From: Cyanosarcina radialis HA8281-LM2
GTDB taxonomy: Bacteria > Cyanobacteriota > Cyanobacteriia > Cyanobacteriales > CCAP-1448
DNA: 64,000 bases
Reading direction: 5' to 3'
NCBI GenBank assembly: GCA_019359615.1
Contig: JAHHHA010000005.1
Span: 124,001 to 188,000, forward strand
The notes below the pieces were generated by a model, which did not search any database, had not been told where the DNA came from, and saw only the letters and a program-made list of their open reading frames with translations. Shown piece after piece: positions 16,934 through 25,554 of this stretch (position 1 is the stretch's first letter; every line of letters starts with the position of its first letter). The translations under genes were made by a program, and so were the position numbers.

Positions 16934-18055
16934 TTACGCTAGATTGGCTTGAAATTGCTGTTGTAACAACCGGATAATAGCCGCTTTTTCCAAAAGTCCG
17001 ACTAGCACCCCATTGTCTCGAACTACAGGCAATTGAGTTAACTGTCGTTGTTCTAGCAAATTCACTACTTCTAGAAGCGAGCGATCCGATTCGACTGCGG
17101 TATCAGAATCTATTGGTTGCATCAGTTCGCGCACGTAAGTTTCCGTCCATGAAGAAGTAGGAATGGTTTTCAAACTATCGACAGCGATCGCACCAATTAA
17201 TCTTCCGCTATCATCTGTGACTAAGAACTTACGCCACTTAGCTTGTCCGATGACATATTCGTTAGCAAATGTCCGCAGCGATAGATCGGCAGAGACTATC
17301 GGACTATCGGGAACTACGGCTTGTTGTGCGGTTAACCCTGCTAATTGGTTTTGCACTCTGGCAGTTTGGGTAGCTCCATTGGCATTTTGCAATAAGAACC
17401 AACCGATTAACACGTTCCAAACCCCACCGAAAGTACCGTACAGGAATAGGGGAATTAAACCAGAGGCGATCGCTACCCAACCAAAAACCTGACCGACTCT
17501 ACCAGCAAATACGACACCTTTATAGGGATTGCCAGTAATTTTCCAAACTAGGGCTTTAAGGATATTCCCGCCATCTAAAGGCAAGCCAGGAATGAGGTTG
17601 AACAACGCCAGGGCTAAGTTAATGGAAGCTAGCAGCCCGACGATCGCGCCTAGAGCGCCAGAAACTCCTGTAGTCGTGCCAATTAAGGTAAAAAGTCCAA
17701 ACAGGACTAAGCTGACAATAGGTCCGGCGATCGCTACCCAAAAGGCTTCTCCTGGAGTTTTTGATTCTTTCTCTAAGTTTGCCAGCCCGCCGAATAGAAA
17801 CAGATTAATCGATTTGACTTCAATGCCCTGCTGTTTAGCTACAAAGCTATGCCCCAATTCGTGGGCTAGCACCGAGGCAAACAACAACAATGCCGTCATC
17901 AATCCTAGCAGCCAGGATGCTAAACCCAATCCCGGAAAGCTAGATGCTAGGGCGCTGCCATAGTTCCAAGTTATTAATAACAATACCAACAACCAGGAAG
18001 GATGGAGGTAGAAGGGAATTCCAAATAGGTTGCCAACGCGAAAAGAATTGTTCAT
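16934..18055 (-). CDS. Site-2 protease family M50 metalloprotease with CBS pair
   Basis: An integral-membrane zinc protease with C-terminal regulatory domain, 373 residues. The zinc site HELGH lies in the second or third membrane segment (VLAHELGHSFVAKQQGIEV, about residues 65-83); the second motif is LPLDGGNILKALV, with the Asp zinc ligand (about 176). About six membrane segments occupy residues 15-245. Two CBS motifs follow (about 255-370), which bind adenine nucleotides in other proteins. M50 enzymes cut membrane-embedded regulators such as anti-sigma factors. The frame extends upstream to 18106, but MNNSFRVGNLFGIPFYLHPS is the usual family beginning. Confidence 0.92.
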   Translation of the reverse strand: MNNSFRVGNLFGIPFYLHPSWLLVLLLITWNYGSALASSFPGLGLASWLLGLMTALLLFASVLAHELGHSFVAKQQGIEVKSINLFLFGGLANLEKESKTPGEAFWVAIAGPIVSLVLFGLFTLIGTTTGVSGALGAIVGLLASINLALALFNLIPGLPLDGGNILKALVWKITGNPYKGVVFAGRVGQVFGWVAIASGLIPLFLYGTFGGVWNVLIGWFLLQNANGATQTARVQNQLAGLTAQQAVVPDSPIVSADLSLRTFANEYVIGQAKWRKFLVTDDSGRLIGAIAVDSLKTIPTSSWTETYVRELMQPIDSDTAVESDRSLLEVVNLLEQRQLTQLPVVRDNGVLVGLLEKAAIIRLLQQQFQANLA

Positions 18056-18322
18056 ATCAAAACCGTGGTATGTGGAGCGTGGAGTTAAGAATTCTCCCGG
18101 TGTCACTCCGACCTGCTATGTAACGAAATGTAACAAGGGTTTAATCTGTTTGCCTAGCGTACTATCCGCCCTCAGAGGTTCGGTTTTGGGAATAGAGCGC
18201 TAGAGGGTATACCTCAAACCCTTGGGCATAATAGAGTAGATGGAGTGCGAGCGAGCGAAAAGTTTAACCTTACTTCTCAACTTCTGCCTCCTGAACTCCT
18301 GAACTCCTGAACTTCTAAAACT

Positions 18323-18817
18323 ATGGCAGTTCCCGAACACCAAAGCATCCGCGTCTACGATCGCGAAGAAATTCAGCAGATTTTGCACCTAGCGATCGCC
18401 CGTCAAGCCCAAGATCGAGATAAAGAGTTTGCTTACGAGCATATTGTCGAAATTGCAGCGGAATTAGAAATCCCGCCTGAAGCCATCCAACTGGCTGAAA
18501 CCGAGTGGTTAGCCCAAACATCCGATCGGCAAAAACGACAGAATTTTAATATTTATAAACGCAAAAAGCTCCAAAAGCATTTCGGCAATTATGTAATTGT
18601 TAATTCCTTTTTAATGGCAATTAATTTCTTAAGTGCTGGTACGATTTCTTGGGCTTTATACATTTTGCTGTTTTGGGGAATGCCGTTAACTCTAAAAACC
18701 TGGAATGCTTATAAATCTGAAGGGGAAGATTACGAAAGAGAGTTTGAGAAGTGGAATCGTCGGCAACAAGTACGGCGATCGCTGGACTCTTTTTTTAAAA
18801 AACTACTGAGCGCTTAA
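18323..18817 (+). CDS. 2TM domain protein
   Basis: A 164-residue protein: residues 1-75 are soluble and helical (REEIQQILHLAIARQ; EIAAELEIPPEAIQLAETEW), then the 2TM domain with two membrane helices (about 95-135, FGNYVIVNSFLMAINFLSAG and WALYILLFWGMPLTLK) and a charged tail. The 2TM domain occurs in bacterial membrane regulators and alone; the function is unknown. The gene follows a CTGAACTCCTGAACTCCTGAA tandem tract and is 69 bp upstream of mobA, so a shared transcript is possible. Confidence 0.8.
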   Translation: MAVPEHQSIRVYDREEIQQILHLAIARQAQDRDKEFAYEHIVEIAAELEIPPEAIQLAETEWLAQTSDRQKRQNFNIYKRKKLQKHFGNYVIVNSFLMAINFLSAGTISWALYILLFWGMPLTLKTWNAYKSEGEDYEREFEKWNRRQQVRRSLDSFFKKLLSA

Positions 18818-18886
18818 TAAAAGGACTTTCTCGTAATTTAATGAGGTTATTTGCTTAGCTATCCAGCAAATCCGGCAAGTCTTCAA

Positions 18887-19468
18887 ATGACAAAAAATAG
18901 ATTAAATATCTCAGCGATCGTCCTAGCAGGAGGACAAAGTTCTCGCATGGGTAGAGATAAAGCCTTAATTGCGATCGCTGGCGTACCCATGATTCAGCAA
19001 ATTTGCCAAGTGGCTCAAGCTTGTGCGGCTGAAGTTTATGTAGTTACCCCGTGGGTGGAAAAATACCAGGAGATTTTACCGAATAATTGCCATCCGATCG
19101 CAGAAAGCCAACCTCAAGGCCCGCTGGTGGGATTTGCCCGTGGATTGAACCAAGTAAAAACAGATTGGGTACTGTTACTAGCTTGCGATTTACCCAAGTT
19201 AAAAGTAGAGGTGTTGCAAGCTTGGGCAGAGAGATTAGCAGAAGTACCAGAAGAAGCGATCGCTACTCTTCCTAAAAATCCCAAAGGTTGGGAACCATTG
19301 TGCGGATTTTATCGCCGCAGTTGCCTACCATTATTGAATGAGTTTATTAAAGATGGCGGGCGATCGTTTCAAGATTGGTTAGCTCAGCACCCTGTTGTCG
19401 AAATACCAATATCAGACTGGGAAATGTTATTTAATTGCAATACCCCAGACGATATCGCTCGATTATGA
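18887..19468 (+). CDS. mobA: Molybdenum cofactor guanylyltransferase
   Basis: Transfers GMP from GTP to molybdopterin-Mo to form the bis-MGD cofactor used by nitrate reductase and related enzymes. The nucleotide-binding start is textbook: SAIVLAGGQSSRMGRDKALI (about residues 9-28), followed by ACDLPKL (about 106, Mg-binding Asp) and the PLCGFYRRSC region. 193 residues, normal for MobA. ATG 18887 is selected; the frame is open 12 codons further up without a recognisable start context. Its stop overlaps the next start (ATGA), showing translational coupling. The narM gene in the window fits a nitrate-assimilating organism. Confidence 0.93.
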   Translation: MTKNRLNISAIVLAGGQSSRMGRDKALIAIAGVPMIQQICQVAQACAAEVYVVTPWVEKYQEILPNNCHPIAESQPQGPLVGFARGLNQVKTDWVLLLACDLPKLKVEVLQAWAERLAEVPEEAIATLPKNPKGWEPLCGFYRRSCLPLLNEFIKDGGRSFQDWLAQHPVVEIPISDWEMLFNCNTPDDIARL

Positions 19469-20322
19469 ATCAGCAATTGCCTCACCTCGTCCATCGCATT
19501 GTCGATCGCTTGCAGTCAGTTCGGGGAGTAGCCGCGATCGCTTTAGGTGGTTCGAGAGCTAGAGGTACTCATACCGAGAAGTCAGATATAGATCTGGGAA
19601 TTTATTACCAGCCAGAGAATCCGATCGATCTAATTGCTCTAAATCGCCTCGCTTCCGAACTCGACGACGATCGCCGCCCCAATCTAGTTACCCCCATTGG
19701 TGGGTGGGGAAAATGGATTAATGGCGGCGGTTGGTTGCGAATAGAAGGCGTACCTGTAGATTTTCTCTACCGCGATCTGGCTGAGGTTGGCGGCGTTATC
19801 GATGATTGCCATGCCGGGCAAGTGACGATCGATTACCAACCAGGACATCCCCACGGCTTTGTGTCGTCTATTTATATGGGCGAAGTTGCCCTGTGCGCGT
19901 CACTTCACGATCCAGAGGGCGTTTTAAAGGCTTTAAAGGCGAAGACAACTCCCTATCCCATTAATCTTCAACAAGCGACGATCGATAAGTTTGCCTGGGA
20001 AATTAGTTTTTCTCTGGTACTTGCCCACAAGTCAGTCGCACGCGGCGATGTTGCTTATGCAGCAGGTTGTTGTTTCCGCAGCGTGGCTTGTATGAATCAG
20101 GTTTTATTCGCCCTGAACGAAGATTACTTATTAAACGAGAAAGGCGCTGTAGCAATTGCCAACGGCTTCGCGTTGCGTCCGCAAAACTATCAACAACGGG
20201 TAGAGTCAGTGTTTGCTTTGTTAGCGACCGATCCCAAAGCCATATTCGATGCGATCGCCATCCTGGATGGAATCGAGCGCGATCTGGGTCAATGGTACGG
20301 CGATCGACGGTTAGTAATCTAA
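19465..20322 (+). CDS. Nucleotidyltransferase-domain protein
   Basis: The 285-residue protein has the polymerase-beta type nucleotidyltransferase motif: ALGGSRARGTHTEKSDIDLG (about residues 27-46, GS...DxD), with a third acidic residue likely in VPVDFLYRD (about 99). The C-terminal helical half resembles DUF4037/aminoglycoside-transferase-like proteins. It probably moves a nucleotide onto a small molecule or RNA; the substrate is unknown. Start ATG 19465 overlaps the mobA stop by four bases (ATGA). The pairing with mobA may be only positional. Confidence 0.8.
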   Translation: MNQQLPHLVHRIVDRLQSVRGVAAIALGGSRARGTHTEKSDIDLGIYYQPENPIDLIALNRLASELDDDRRPNLVTPIGGWGKWINGGGWLRIEGVPVDFLYRDLAEVGGVIDDCHAGQVTIDYQPGHPHGFVSSIYMGEVALCASLHDPEGVLKALKAKTTPYPINLQQATIDKFAWEISFSLVLAHKSVARGDVAYAAGCCFRSVACMNQVLFALNEDYLLNEKGAVAIANGFALRPQNYQQRVESVFALLATDPKAIFDAIAILDGIERDLGQWYGDRRLVI

Positions 20323-20440
20323 TATTTGTTAACACCGCGATCGAAATCCCTGCTAGATCCTCCCTAGCCTCCTCAAATGGAAGTTAAAAAAATGGGGTAA
20401 TGATTGGGGATAGCCCTCTGGGCTGTCCCACAAGATGGCG

Positions 20441-20670
20441 GGCAGGATGCCATTGGTGTCAAGTTAACGGTCAAAACCTTTATCCGTCAGGGGTTGAAAA
20501 CCCCTGCCTCATAGCTAAAGTCCTCTAAAGAGGACTAAATTGAGGTAGAGTTAGTCCATTTTAATGGACTTGGGCTATTAGCCAAGGGTTTTCAACCCTT
20601 GGCGATTGACGCTGAAGATCGAGGTACAACAATGGCTCTAGCCCTAAGTTGACACCAATGGCAGGATGCC
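20441..20670. mobile_element. MITE with ATTGGTGTCAA ends and 11-bp target duplication
   Basis: The element spans 20452-20659 with inverted ends ATTGGTGTCAAGTTA / TAAGTTGACACCAAT. On each side lies the same 11 bp, GGCAGGATGCC (20441-20451 and 20660-20670), a perfect direct repeat as expected for a target site duplication. The interior holds small palindromes: CAGGGGTTGAAAACCCCTG, AGTCCTCTAAAGAGGACT, AGTCCATTTTAATGGACT and AAGGGTTTTCAACCCTT. No coding capacity. A second copy is at 44018-44346 in the opposite orientation. Confidence 0.85.
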
Positions 20671-20723
20671 CAGCCCAGTCGACAATTACGCTATGTCACC
20701 CTTCAAATTTCATCATTCATAAT

Positions 20724-21584
20724 TCAGAAAAGCCAACGTTTTTTCCAGCGAGAGGTAGGTTCTAAAGAACTAGATTGCTGCTCGATTTGACGGCGCTGTA
20801 TAATCTCGGCGGCTGAGTCGCACAAATGCGGATCGCTATAGGGAATAGCAGCGCGAGTTTGTAAATGTTCTTCTTCTTGCAAAGAGAGGGGAGGTAAATC
20901 TGTAGCCGTGAAGCTGGCAACCGTACCAGGCGATCGCCTGCCCACAGGAGTTGTAGCCCCAATTTTTAATCCTGCTGCTAGCAAAGCCGATCGCACCGCT
21001 GCCGCACAGGAATAGGTAGCCAATCTGCCATCTGGTTTTAAACATTGGGCGACTAAAGCTAAAAATTCCACCGTCCACAATTGCGGGCATTTGGGTGGCG
21101 AAAACGGATCGAGAAAGATAGCATCTGCTTGAAAACCAGAATTTTTGATCGTAGCTATCGTCTTTCTGCCATCGCCAATAATCAATCGTGCTGTTAACTT
21201 ATCGGTTTTAACTTCATGAGAGGTTGCTAACTGCGTCAAGATTTCTACTATTTGGAGGTTGTGCCATAAGTTAGAAATGCTTTCAATAGCAATTATGGGC
21301 GTATTTATATCTAATTCCAACCCGATTAACTCTACTTGGCAATTAGGATTAACTGCCCAAACTTTCTCCAACGCTGCGGCAGTGTTATAGCCTAGTCCGT
21401 AACAAACGTCTAGGAGTTTTATTTTAGGTTTACGAGCTACTCGTTCGATTTGTGTAGTTTCGACAAACTTCAGATGAGCTTCAGTTTTCGCCCCTTGACA
21501 ACTATGAAAAGTTTCACCAAACTCGCTCGAAAAGAAAGTCAACGAACCATCTGCTGTTAGTTGCGCGGTTAATTTACTATCCAC
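20724..21584 (-). CDS. MnmC/MnmD-like tRNA U34 methyltransferase
   Basis: SAM-dependent methyltransferase similar to the N-terminal half of MnmC, which methylates the 5-aminomethyl group at the wobble uridine of tRNA. Visible: substrate-entry motif FFSSEFGETFHS (about residues 17-28), SAM site LLDVCYGLGYNTAAALE (about 58-74), acidic strand IGLELD, and the catalytic segment AIFLDPFSPPKCPQLW (about 153-168). The FAD oxidase half of E. coli MnmC is absent, which is normal for the stand-alone form. 286 residues. The start is a GTG at 21584 reached directly from the heptamer repeat, so the exact start is uncertain. Confidence 0.85.
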   Translation of the reverse strand: MDSKLTAQLTADGSLTFFSSEFGETFHSCQGAKTEAHLKFVETTQIERVARKPKIKLLDVCYGLGYNTAAALEKVWAVNPNCQVELIGLELDINTPIIAIESISNLWHNLQIVEILTQLATSHEVKTDKLTARLIIGDGRKTIATIKNSGFQADAIFLDPFSPPKCPQLWTVEFLALVAQCLKPDGRLATYSCAAAVRSALLAAGLKIGATTPVGRRSPGTVASFTATDLPPLSLQEEEHLQTRAAIPYSDPHLCDSAAEIIQRRQIEQQSSSLEPTSRWKKRWLF

Positions 21585-21618
21585 GTACTTATTACTTATT
21601 ACTTATTACTTATTACTT
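21585..21618. repeat. Heptamer STRR filling the spacer between kinase and methyltransferase genes
   Basis: Five tandem TTACTTA heptamers. On the minus strand the repeat begins within the last codons of the kinase gene (CATAAGTAATAAGTAA), providing its stop codon, and runs up to the start of the next gene. Confidence 0.8.
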
Positions 21619-22938
21619 ATGATAGTTGAGCCAATCTTGAATTTCTTGAGCTAACCACGCACATTCCTCATCGCTTAAACCATCTCCAAAAAAGTGAGAA
21701 TAATTGCCTGAATAATTGTGAGAACGAATTCCCAATTTTAGCTCGTTACCATTACCATGCAAAAATATACCTAAAATAGCAGAAATATATCCTTTGTGTC
21801 GCAAGTAAGTAAATCTAAATATTTGGCGATCGATTTCAAATACATCTCCATAAAATTTTATTTGATAGTTTTGTCCGCAGTATTGCAATAAGTTAAAAAC
21901 AATAAATAATAAAAAGATTAACCCAATCGGATACCATAAAATAAATCTAGCCAATGGAGCTAAGAATACTAAACCGGCCGAGATAAATAACAATCTTCCG
22001 ATTTTAATTTCTCGGCTAGGGATGCGAATTTCTAATGAGTTGGCAGACTTGTTAACCTCAATGCGACTGCCAGCAGGTTTACCAATTTTTTTGAGAGCAG
22101 ACGCGAGGCGATCGGGAGAAGCTTTAACTAAACCAGATTCCATCATTTTTAAGGCTTCGCGAGCCGTACTAAACCTTTTTTCTACAGCAGTTTCCGTCAG
22201 TTTTTCAATCCAAGCGATCGCCCCCGAAGGCAAACTGACGCGATCGGCAAATTGAATTCGAGAATCTTTGAGAGGTAAATCGGTAGGAGCAACCCCAGTT
22301 AATAAGTGAATTAATGTGGCTCCTAAAGCATAAAGATCCGAAGCCGGAACCGCTCTTCCCCAAAATTGTTCTAAGGGGGCATAACCGCTAGTGCCCACAA
22401 CCGTAAAAGTCACTCCCGTAAAAGCTGCTTTATCTTGAACCGCGCCAAAATCTACTAAATAGATCTGGCGATCTTCTCCTAAGATGAGATTGCTGGGCTT
22501 AATATCGCGGTGCAAAACTGGGGGACTGAGTTCGTGCAAATAAATCAAAATTTTGAGAACTTGGGTGGCAACATCTTTAACTTGTTTTTCGGAAAAGCGT
22601 TTGCCCTGTTCCAATAATTCTTGTAATGAGTTCCCTGGAATATAATCTTGGACTAATACGAACCAGGGTAAGCCTGCGCCAGTTTGGGTATCTAAAGAAA
22701 AGAAATCTCGATAGCGAGGAATTTGGGGGTAATTGAGATTGGCTAAAACTTGAGCCTCTCTTTCAAACAGCTTCAATTCTTCCCACTGCATCTGAGGGCT
22801 AAACGCTAACAATTTGACCACCACCTGTTCGTTAGTTTGCAAATCTTTTACTAGCCAAGTTTGACGACCTGCCGCCGTTCGTCCTAACTGGCGTTGTAGT
22901 TGATAGCGTTCTTGAAGTATCTGTTCTGCCTGCAACAT
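21613..22938 (-). CDS. Serine/threonine protein kinase, membrane-bound
   Basis: Hanks-type kinase of 441 residues. Lys42 (VVVKLLAF) for ATP, catalytic HRDIKPSNLIL (143-153) and DFGAVQDK (163-170), followed by the TSGYAPLEQFWG activation segment. The kinase domain ends near residue 270. Two membrane helices follow (about 318-360, LLFISAGLVFLAPLARFILW) and a C-terminal domain of about 80 residues of unknown fold. Substrates are unknown; cyanobacterial kinases of this sort regulate stress and motility responses. It lies 28 bp upstream of the MnmC-like gene, same strand. Confidence 0.92.
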   Translation of the reverse strand: MLQAEQILQERYQLQRQLGRTAAGRQTWLVKDLQTNEQVVVKLLAFSPQMQWEELKLFEREAQVLANLNYPQIPRYRDFFSLDTQTGAGLPWFVLVQDYIPGNSLQELLEQGKRFSEKQVKDVATQVLKILIYLHELSPPVLHRDIKPSNLILGEDRQIYLVDFGAVQDKAAFTGVTFTVVGTSGYAPLEQFWGRAVPASDLYALGATLIHLLTGVAPTDLPLKDSRIQFADRVSLPSGAIAWIEKLTETAVEKRFSTAREALKMMESGLVKASPDRLASALKKIGKPAGSRIEVNKSANSLEIRIPSREIKIGRLLFISAGLVFLAPLARFILWYPIGLIFLLFIVFNLLQYCGQNYQIKFYGDVFEIDRQIFRFTYLRHKGYISAILGIFLHGNGNELKLGIRSHNYSGNYSHFFGDGLSDEECAWLAQEIQDWLNYHK

Positions 22939-23309
22939 TCTTTGCGGGTTGCCCTACGCCCTACGCCCGAATAACTTAGCTTCCAGCATAGCCTGGGAAA
23001 TCGGAAACCTGCCAGTTCGCGTTACAGCTACTAGTAGTTCATCAAGTTAGAAATGATGGATAGCCCTCATCCCCAACCCCTCTCCCACCTCACCCTACCC
23101 TCTCCACCTCACCCTGCCCTCTCCTACAAGGAGAGGGGAAAGGAAGTTCCTTTTTATTGGAGAGGGAAAAGGAAGTTTTTGTTTACTGGAGAGGGGAGAA
23201 TAGATCCCTCAATTTAAAGTTGACAGACCACTAGATTTTTAAGCCACAATAGGAGAAGAAAATTTTTAGATAACTCTATAGTAACGACGCTAGCCCCTGT
23301 CGGAAATAA
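22939..23309. other. Spacer with pyrimidine-rich/purine-rich inverted repeats
   Basis: No gene. The middle (23060-23215) consists of several CCCTCTCC-type blocks followed by GGAGAGGGGAAAGGAAG blocks, able to pair as a long stem; the tightest hairpin is CCTCTCCT/AGGAGAGG at 23118-23136. This is the same type of palindrome seen at 3050-3075, 50375-50430 and 60835-60875. Confidence 0.6.
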
Positions 23310-23786
23310 ATGAAATCTGGTTCTGATTTATTATTCTCACCACTATCTCTGCTGCGATTTTACCTGTGGCTTTTAGGAACCGCGCTACTGCTGCAAGGGA
23401 CAATCTCGCTGCTGCTGATTTTAGCTAACATCGAGCCGTTAGAATATCTTGCTAAACTGCTGACAAGCGATCGCCTGCACGCCGCTATCCATATCGGCTG
23501 GGGAATGGCGATTTTGGGACTGCTAAAGACGGTAAATCGCGATCGATTCTTGGCAGGGTTGGGGTTTGCCTTTGGCGGGTTCTACCTAATGCTAGGAGTG
23601 TTAGGCGCGATCGCTGAATATCCCTTGGGGATGACGCTGAGATGGAGCGAAGATCTATTTCACCTAGTTGTCGGCCCGGTAGCGTTGCTGCTGAGTTGGA
23701 AAACTTTAACATTAAAAGGCGATCGCCATTACACACAAGACTCAGGCAAAGTCTTTAAACGTAGTGGCGCGTCAAACTTAAAGTAG
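23310..23786 (+). CDS. Four-helix membrane protein of unknown function
   Basis: The 158-residue protein has four predicted membrane helices: residues 12-37 (LLRFYLWLLGTALLLQGTIS), 55-72, 81-103 (LGFAFGGFYLMLGVLGAIAE) and 115-132. The short tail is basic. I do not recognise a named family; similar four-helix proteins are common in cyanobacteria. ATG at 23310 without strong ribosome binding site. No operon partner: neighbours on both sides are on the other strand. Confidence 0.6.
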   Translation: MKSGSDLLFSPLSLLRFYLWLLGTALLLQGTISLLLILANIEPLEYLAKLLTSDRLHAAIHIGWGMAILGLLKTVNRDRFLAGLGFAFGGFYLMLGVLGAIAEYPLGMTLRWSEDLFHLVVGPVALLLSWKTLTLKGDRHYTQDSGKVFKRSGASNLK

Positions 23787-23832
23787 TGGAACAATACACC
23801 TAAAACAGTTCGATCGCGAACTCCGAGGTAGT

Positions 23833-24090
23833 TTACTCATAATGATAACGGCATTGAACGATAATAATGCAGTCGTCTTGCACTTGATAAACTAGACGAT
23901 GTTCTTGGTTAATCCGGCGCGACCACAACCCCGACAGATCGAACTTCAACGGTTCTGGTTTCCCTAAACCCTCAAACGGCTCTCTTTGGGTATCTTTTAT
24001 CAATTCGTTGATGCGCTTGAGGATTTTTTTATCGGTTTTTTGCCAATACAAATAATCCTCCCACGCATCATTTAAAAACCTGATGTCCAT
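23833..24090 (-). CDS. yoeB: Toxin YoeB (mRNA interferase)
   Basis: The 85-residue toxin of the RelE superfamily cuts mRNA at the ribosome. Family features: WEDYLYWQKTDKKILKRINELI, PFEGLGKPEPLKFDLSGLWS, RRINQEHRLVY, and the conserved ending CRYHYE with catalytic His-Tyr. Glu46-type and Arg65-type residues (EPLK, SRRINQEHR) are present, so it looks intact. ATG 24090 is chosen over the upstream ATG at 24123 because homologues begin M-D-I-R-F. The gene overlaps the antitoxin gene by 23 bp, the usual translational coupling. Confidence 0.93.
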   Translation of the reverse strand: MDIRFLNDAWEDYLYWQKTDKKILKRINELIKDTQREPFEGLGKPEPLKFDLSGLWSRRINQEHRLVYQVQDDCIIIVQCRYHYE

Positions 24091-24376
24091 GCCAAGGCTG
24101 CTCCGATCGCTCACCAAGCTCATCCGGTTCGAGCAAATTCTGTTTTTGGTGTTGCCCAGCTTTTAATTCTTCCAATGCTCTGTAGAGCCGCTGGGCATTT
24201 TTGGGACTTTTAAGCAAGTAGAGCGTTTCTTGGATGGCATTGTAATCTTCTAAAGACATCATGACCACTGGGCGCTCTGATTGACGAGTAATGATAATGG
24301 GCGCATGGTCGTCACAAACTTGGTTCATTACTGAAGTGAAGTTTTTCCGTGCTTGGGTATAGGTAATAGCATCCAT
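24068..24376 (-). CDS. yefM: Antitoxin YefM (Phd/YefM family)
   Basis: The 102-residue partner of YoeB. The N-terminal DNA-binding Phd fold is clear: MDAITYTQARKNFTSVMNQV, then PIIITRQSERPVVMMSLEDY (residues 26-45). The C-terminal half is the flexible toxin-binding part, longer than the usual 83-90 residues and ending GERSEQPWHGHQVFK; the last stretch overlaps the yoeB start. YefM-YoeB dimers normally repress their own promoter, which would lie just above 24376. Confidence 0.93.
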   Translation of the reverse strand: MDAITYTQARKNFTSVMNQVCDDHAPIIITRQSERPVVMMSLEDYNAIQETLYLLKSPKNAQRLYRALEELKAGQHQKQNLLEPDELGERSEQPWHGHQVFK

Positions 24377-24586
24377 CGGTGTAATTCTACTCTGTATCTT
24401 CTATTTTACCGTTTAGGTACTTAAGTGGCTACAGACTTGAACTGCGGTATGCCCTTTCTGGCCATGCCTAGCAGCAGCCAGCGTCAACTAAAGCTAGAGC
24501 GATCGCACTAGATGAGCGATTGCTATGCCCTGCTGTCTGAGAGGAAACTATAGAAGCGATCGAGAGGCTTCAGTTCGGGGAGCACA

Positions 24587-25462
24587 TTAACGAACGTACT
24601 TCTGCAACAGTAAACTCAATTTCTCCTTAGTCGCGGCTGGTACTCGATCGAGAGGAGTGAGAATGGCGTGTTTCAAAGCCGAGTGCGCCTCAGATTTCGG
24701 TGGATTTTCGTGGAGGCGGCGAACGGTTTCTTGAATCACCTTTTGAGCGTTGCTGGCATTAGCTTGAAGGTTGGCAATTACCATCTCTACCGTCACGCTA
24801 TCGTGTTCTGGATGCCAACAATCGTAATCAGTGGCTAAAGCTAGAGTTGCATAGGCAATTTCTGCCTCTCTAGCTAGTTTTGCTTCTGGCAAATTAGTCA
24901 TACCGATTACCGTTCCACCCCAACTGCGATAAAGATGAGATTCTGCTTTCGTAGAAAAGGCAGGGCCTTCCATACAGACGTATGTACCGCCGCGATGCAA
25001 AGTGACGTTAGGGAAATCGAGGGATGCGATCGCTTCAGCTAAAATCCCAGCCAATTTGCTACAAATTGGGTCGCCAAAGCCAACGTGAGCCACTATGCCG
25101 CCACCGAAAAAAGTAGAAACTCGGTTCTTGGTTCGATCGATAAATTGATCCGGCACTACCAGATCTAAGGGTTTAACTTCTGCTTTTAAAGACCCAACGG
25201 CGGAGGCAGAAATAATATATTCCACCCCCAACTTTTTCATCGCATAAATATTGGCCCGGAACGGCAATTCTGAAGGCATGAGATGGTGATAGCGACCGTG
25301 ACGGGCGAGAAAAGCTACTCTTGCGCCTTCTAGCGTGCCTAAAATCAAAGCATCTGAAGGCGAACCAAAAGGCGTATCGACTTGCACCTCTTGTACGTCT
25401 TTGAGGGCATCCATTTTGTAGAGTCCGCTACCCCCGATAATTCCAATTCGAGCCTCAGTCAT
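24587..25462 (-). CDS. mtnP: S-methyl-5'-thioadenosine phosphorylase
   Basis: Splits methylthioadenosine to adenine and methylthioribose-1-phosphate in methionine salvage and polyamine metabolism. The 291-residue protein shows the PNP/MTAP fold: [39 protein letters not shown] in part, [15 protein letters not shown]-like segment ([15 protein letters not shown], about residues 159-173) and [20 protein letters not shown], with the substrate-binding Met-Thr-Asn. Length is normal. Starts ATG 25462, 92 bp downstream of the epimerase gene on the same strand, a possible two-gene unit. Confidence 0.93.
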   Translation of the reverse strand: MTEARIGIIGGSGLYKMDALKDVQEVQVDTPFGSPSDALILGTLEGARVAFLARHGRYHHLMPSELPFRANIYAMKKLGVEYIISASAVGSLKAEVKPLDLVVPDQFIDRTKNRVSTFFGGGIVAHVGFGDPICSKLAGILAEAIASLDFPNVTLHRGGTYVCMEGPAFSTKAESHLYRSWGGTVIGMTNLPEAKLAREAEIAYATLALATDYDCWHPEHDSVTVEMVIANLQANASNAQKVIQETVRRLHENPPKSEAHSALKHAILTPLDRVPAATKEKLSLLLQKYVR

Positions 25463-25554
25463 GACTTATTTCCTAACAAGCACCAGCATTTTGAGAGTTT
25501 ATGGCTTGCCGATCGAGTTTGTCAATTTTATCTCGATATTGCCGATCGACAACA

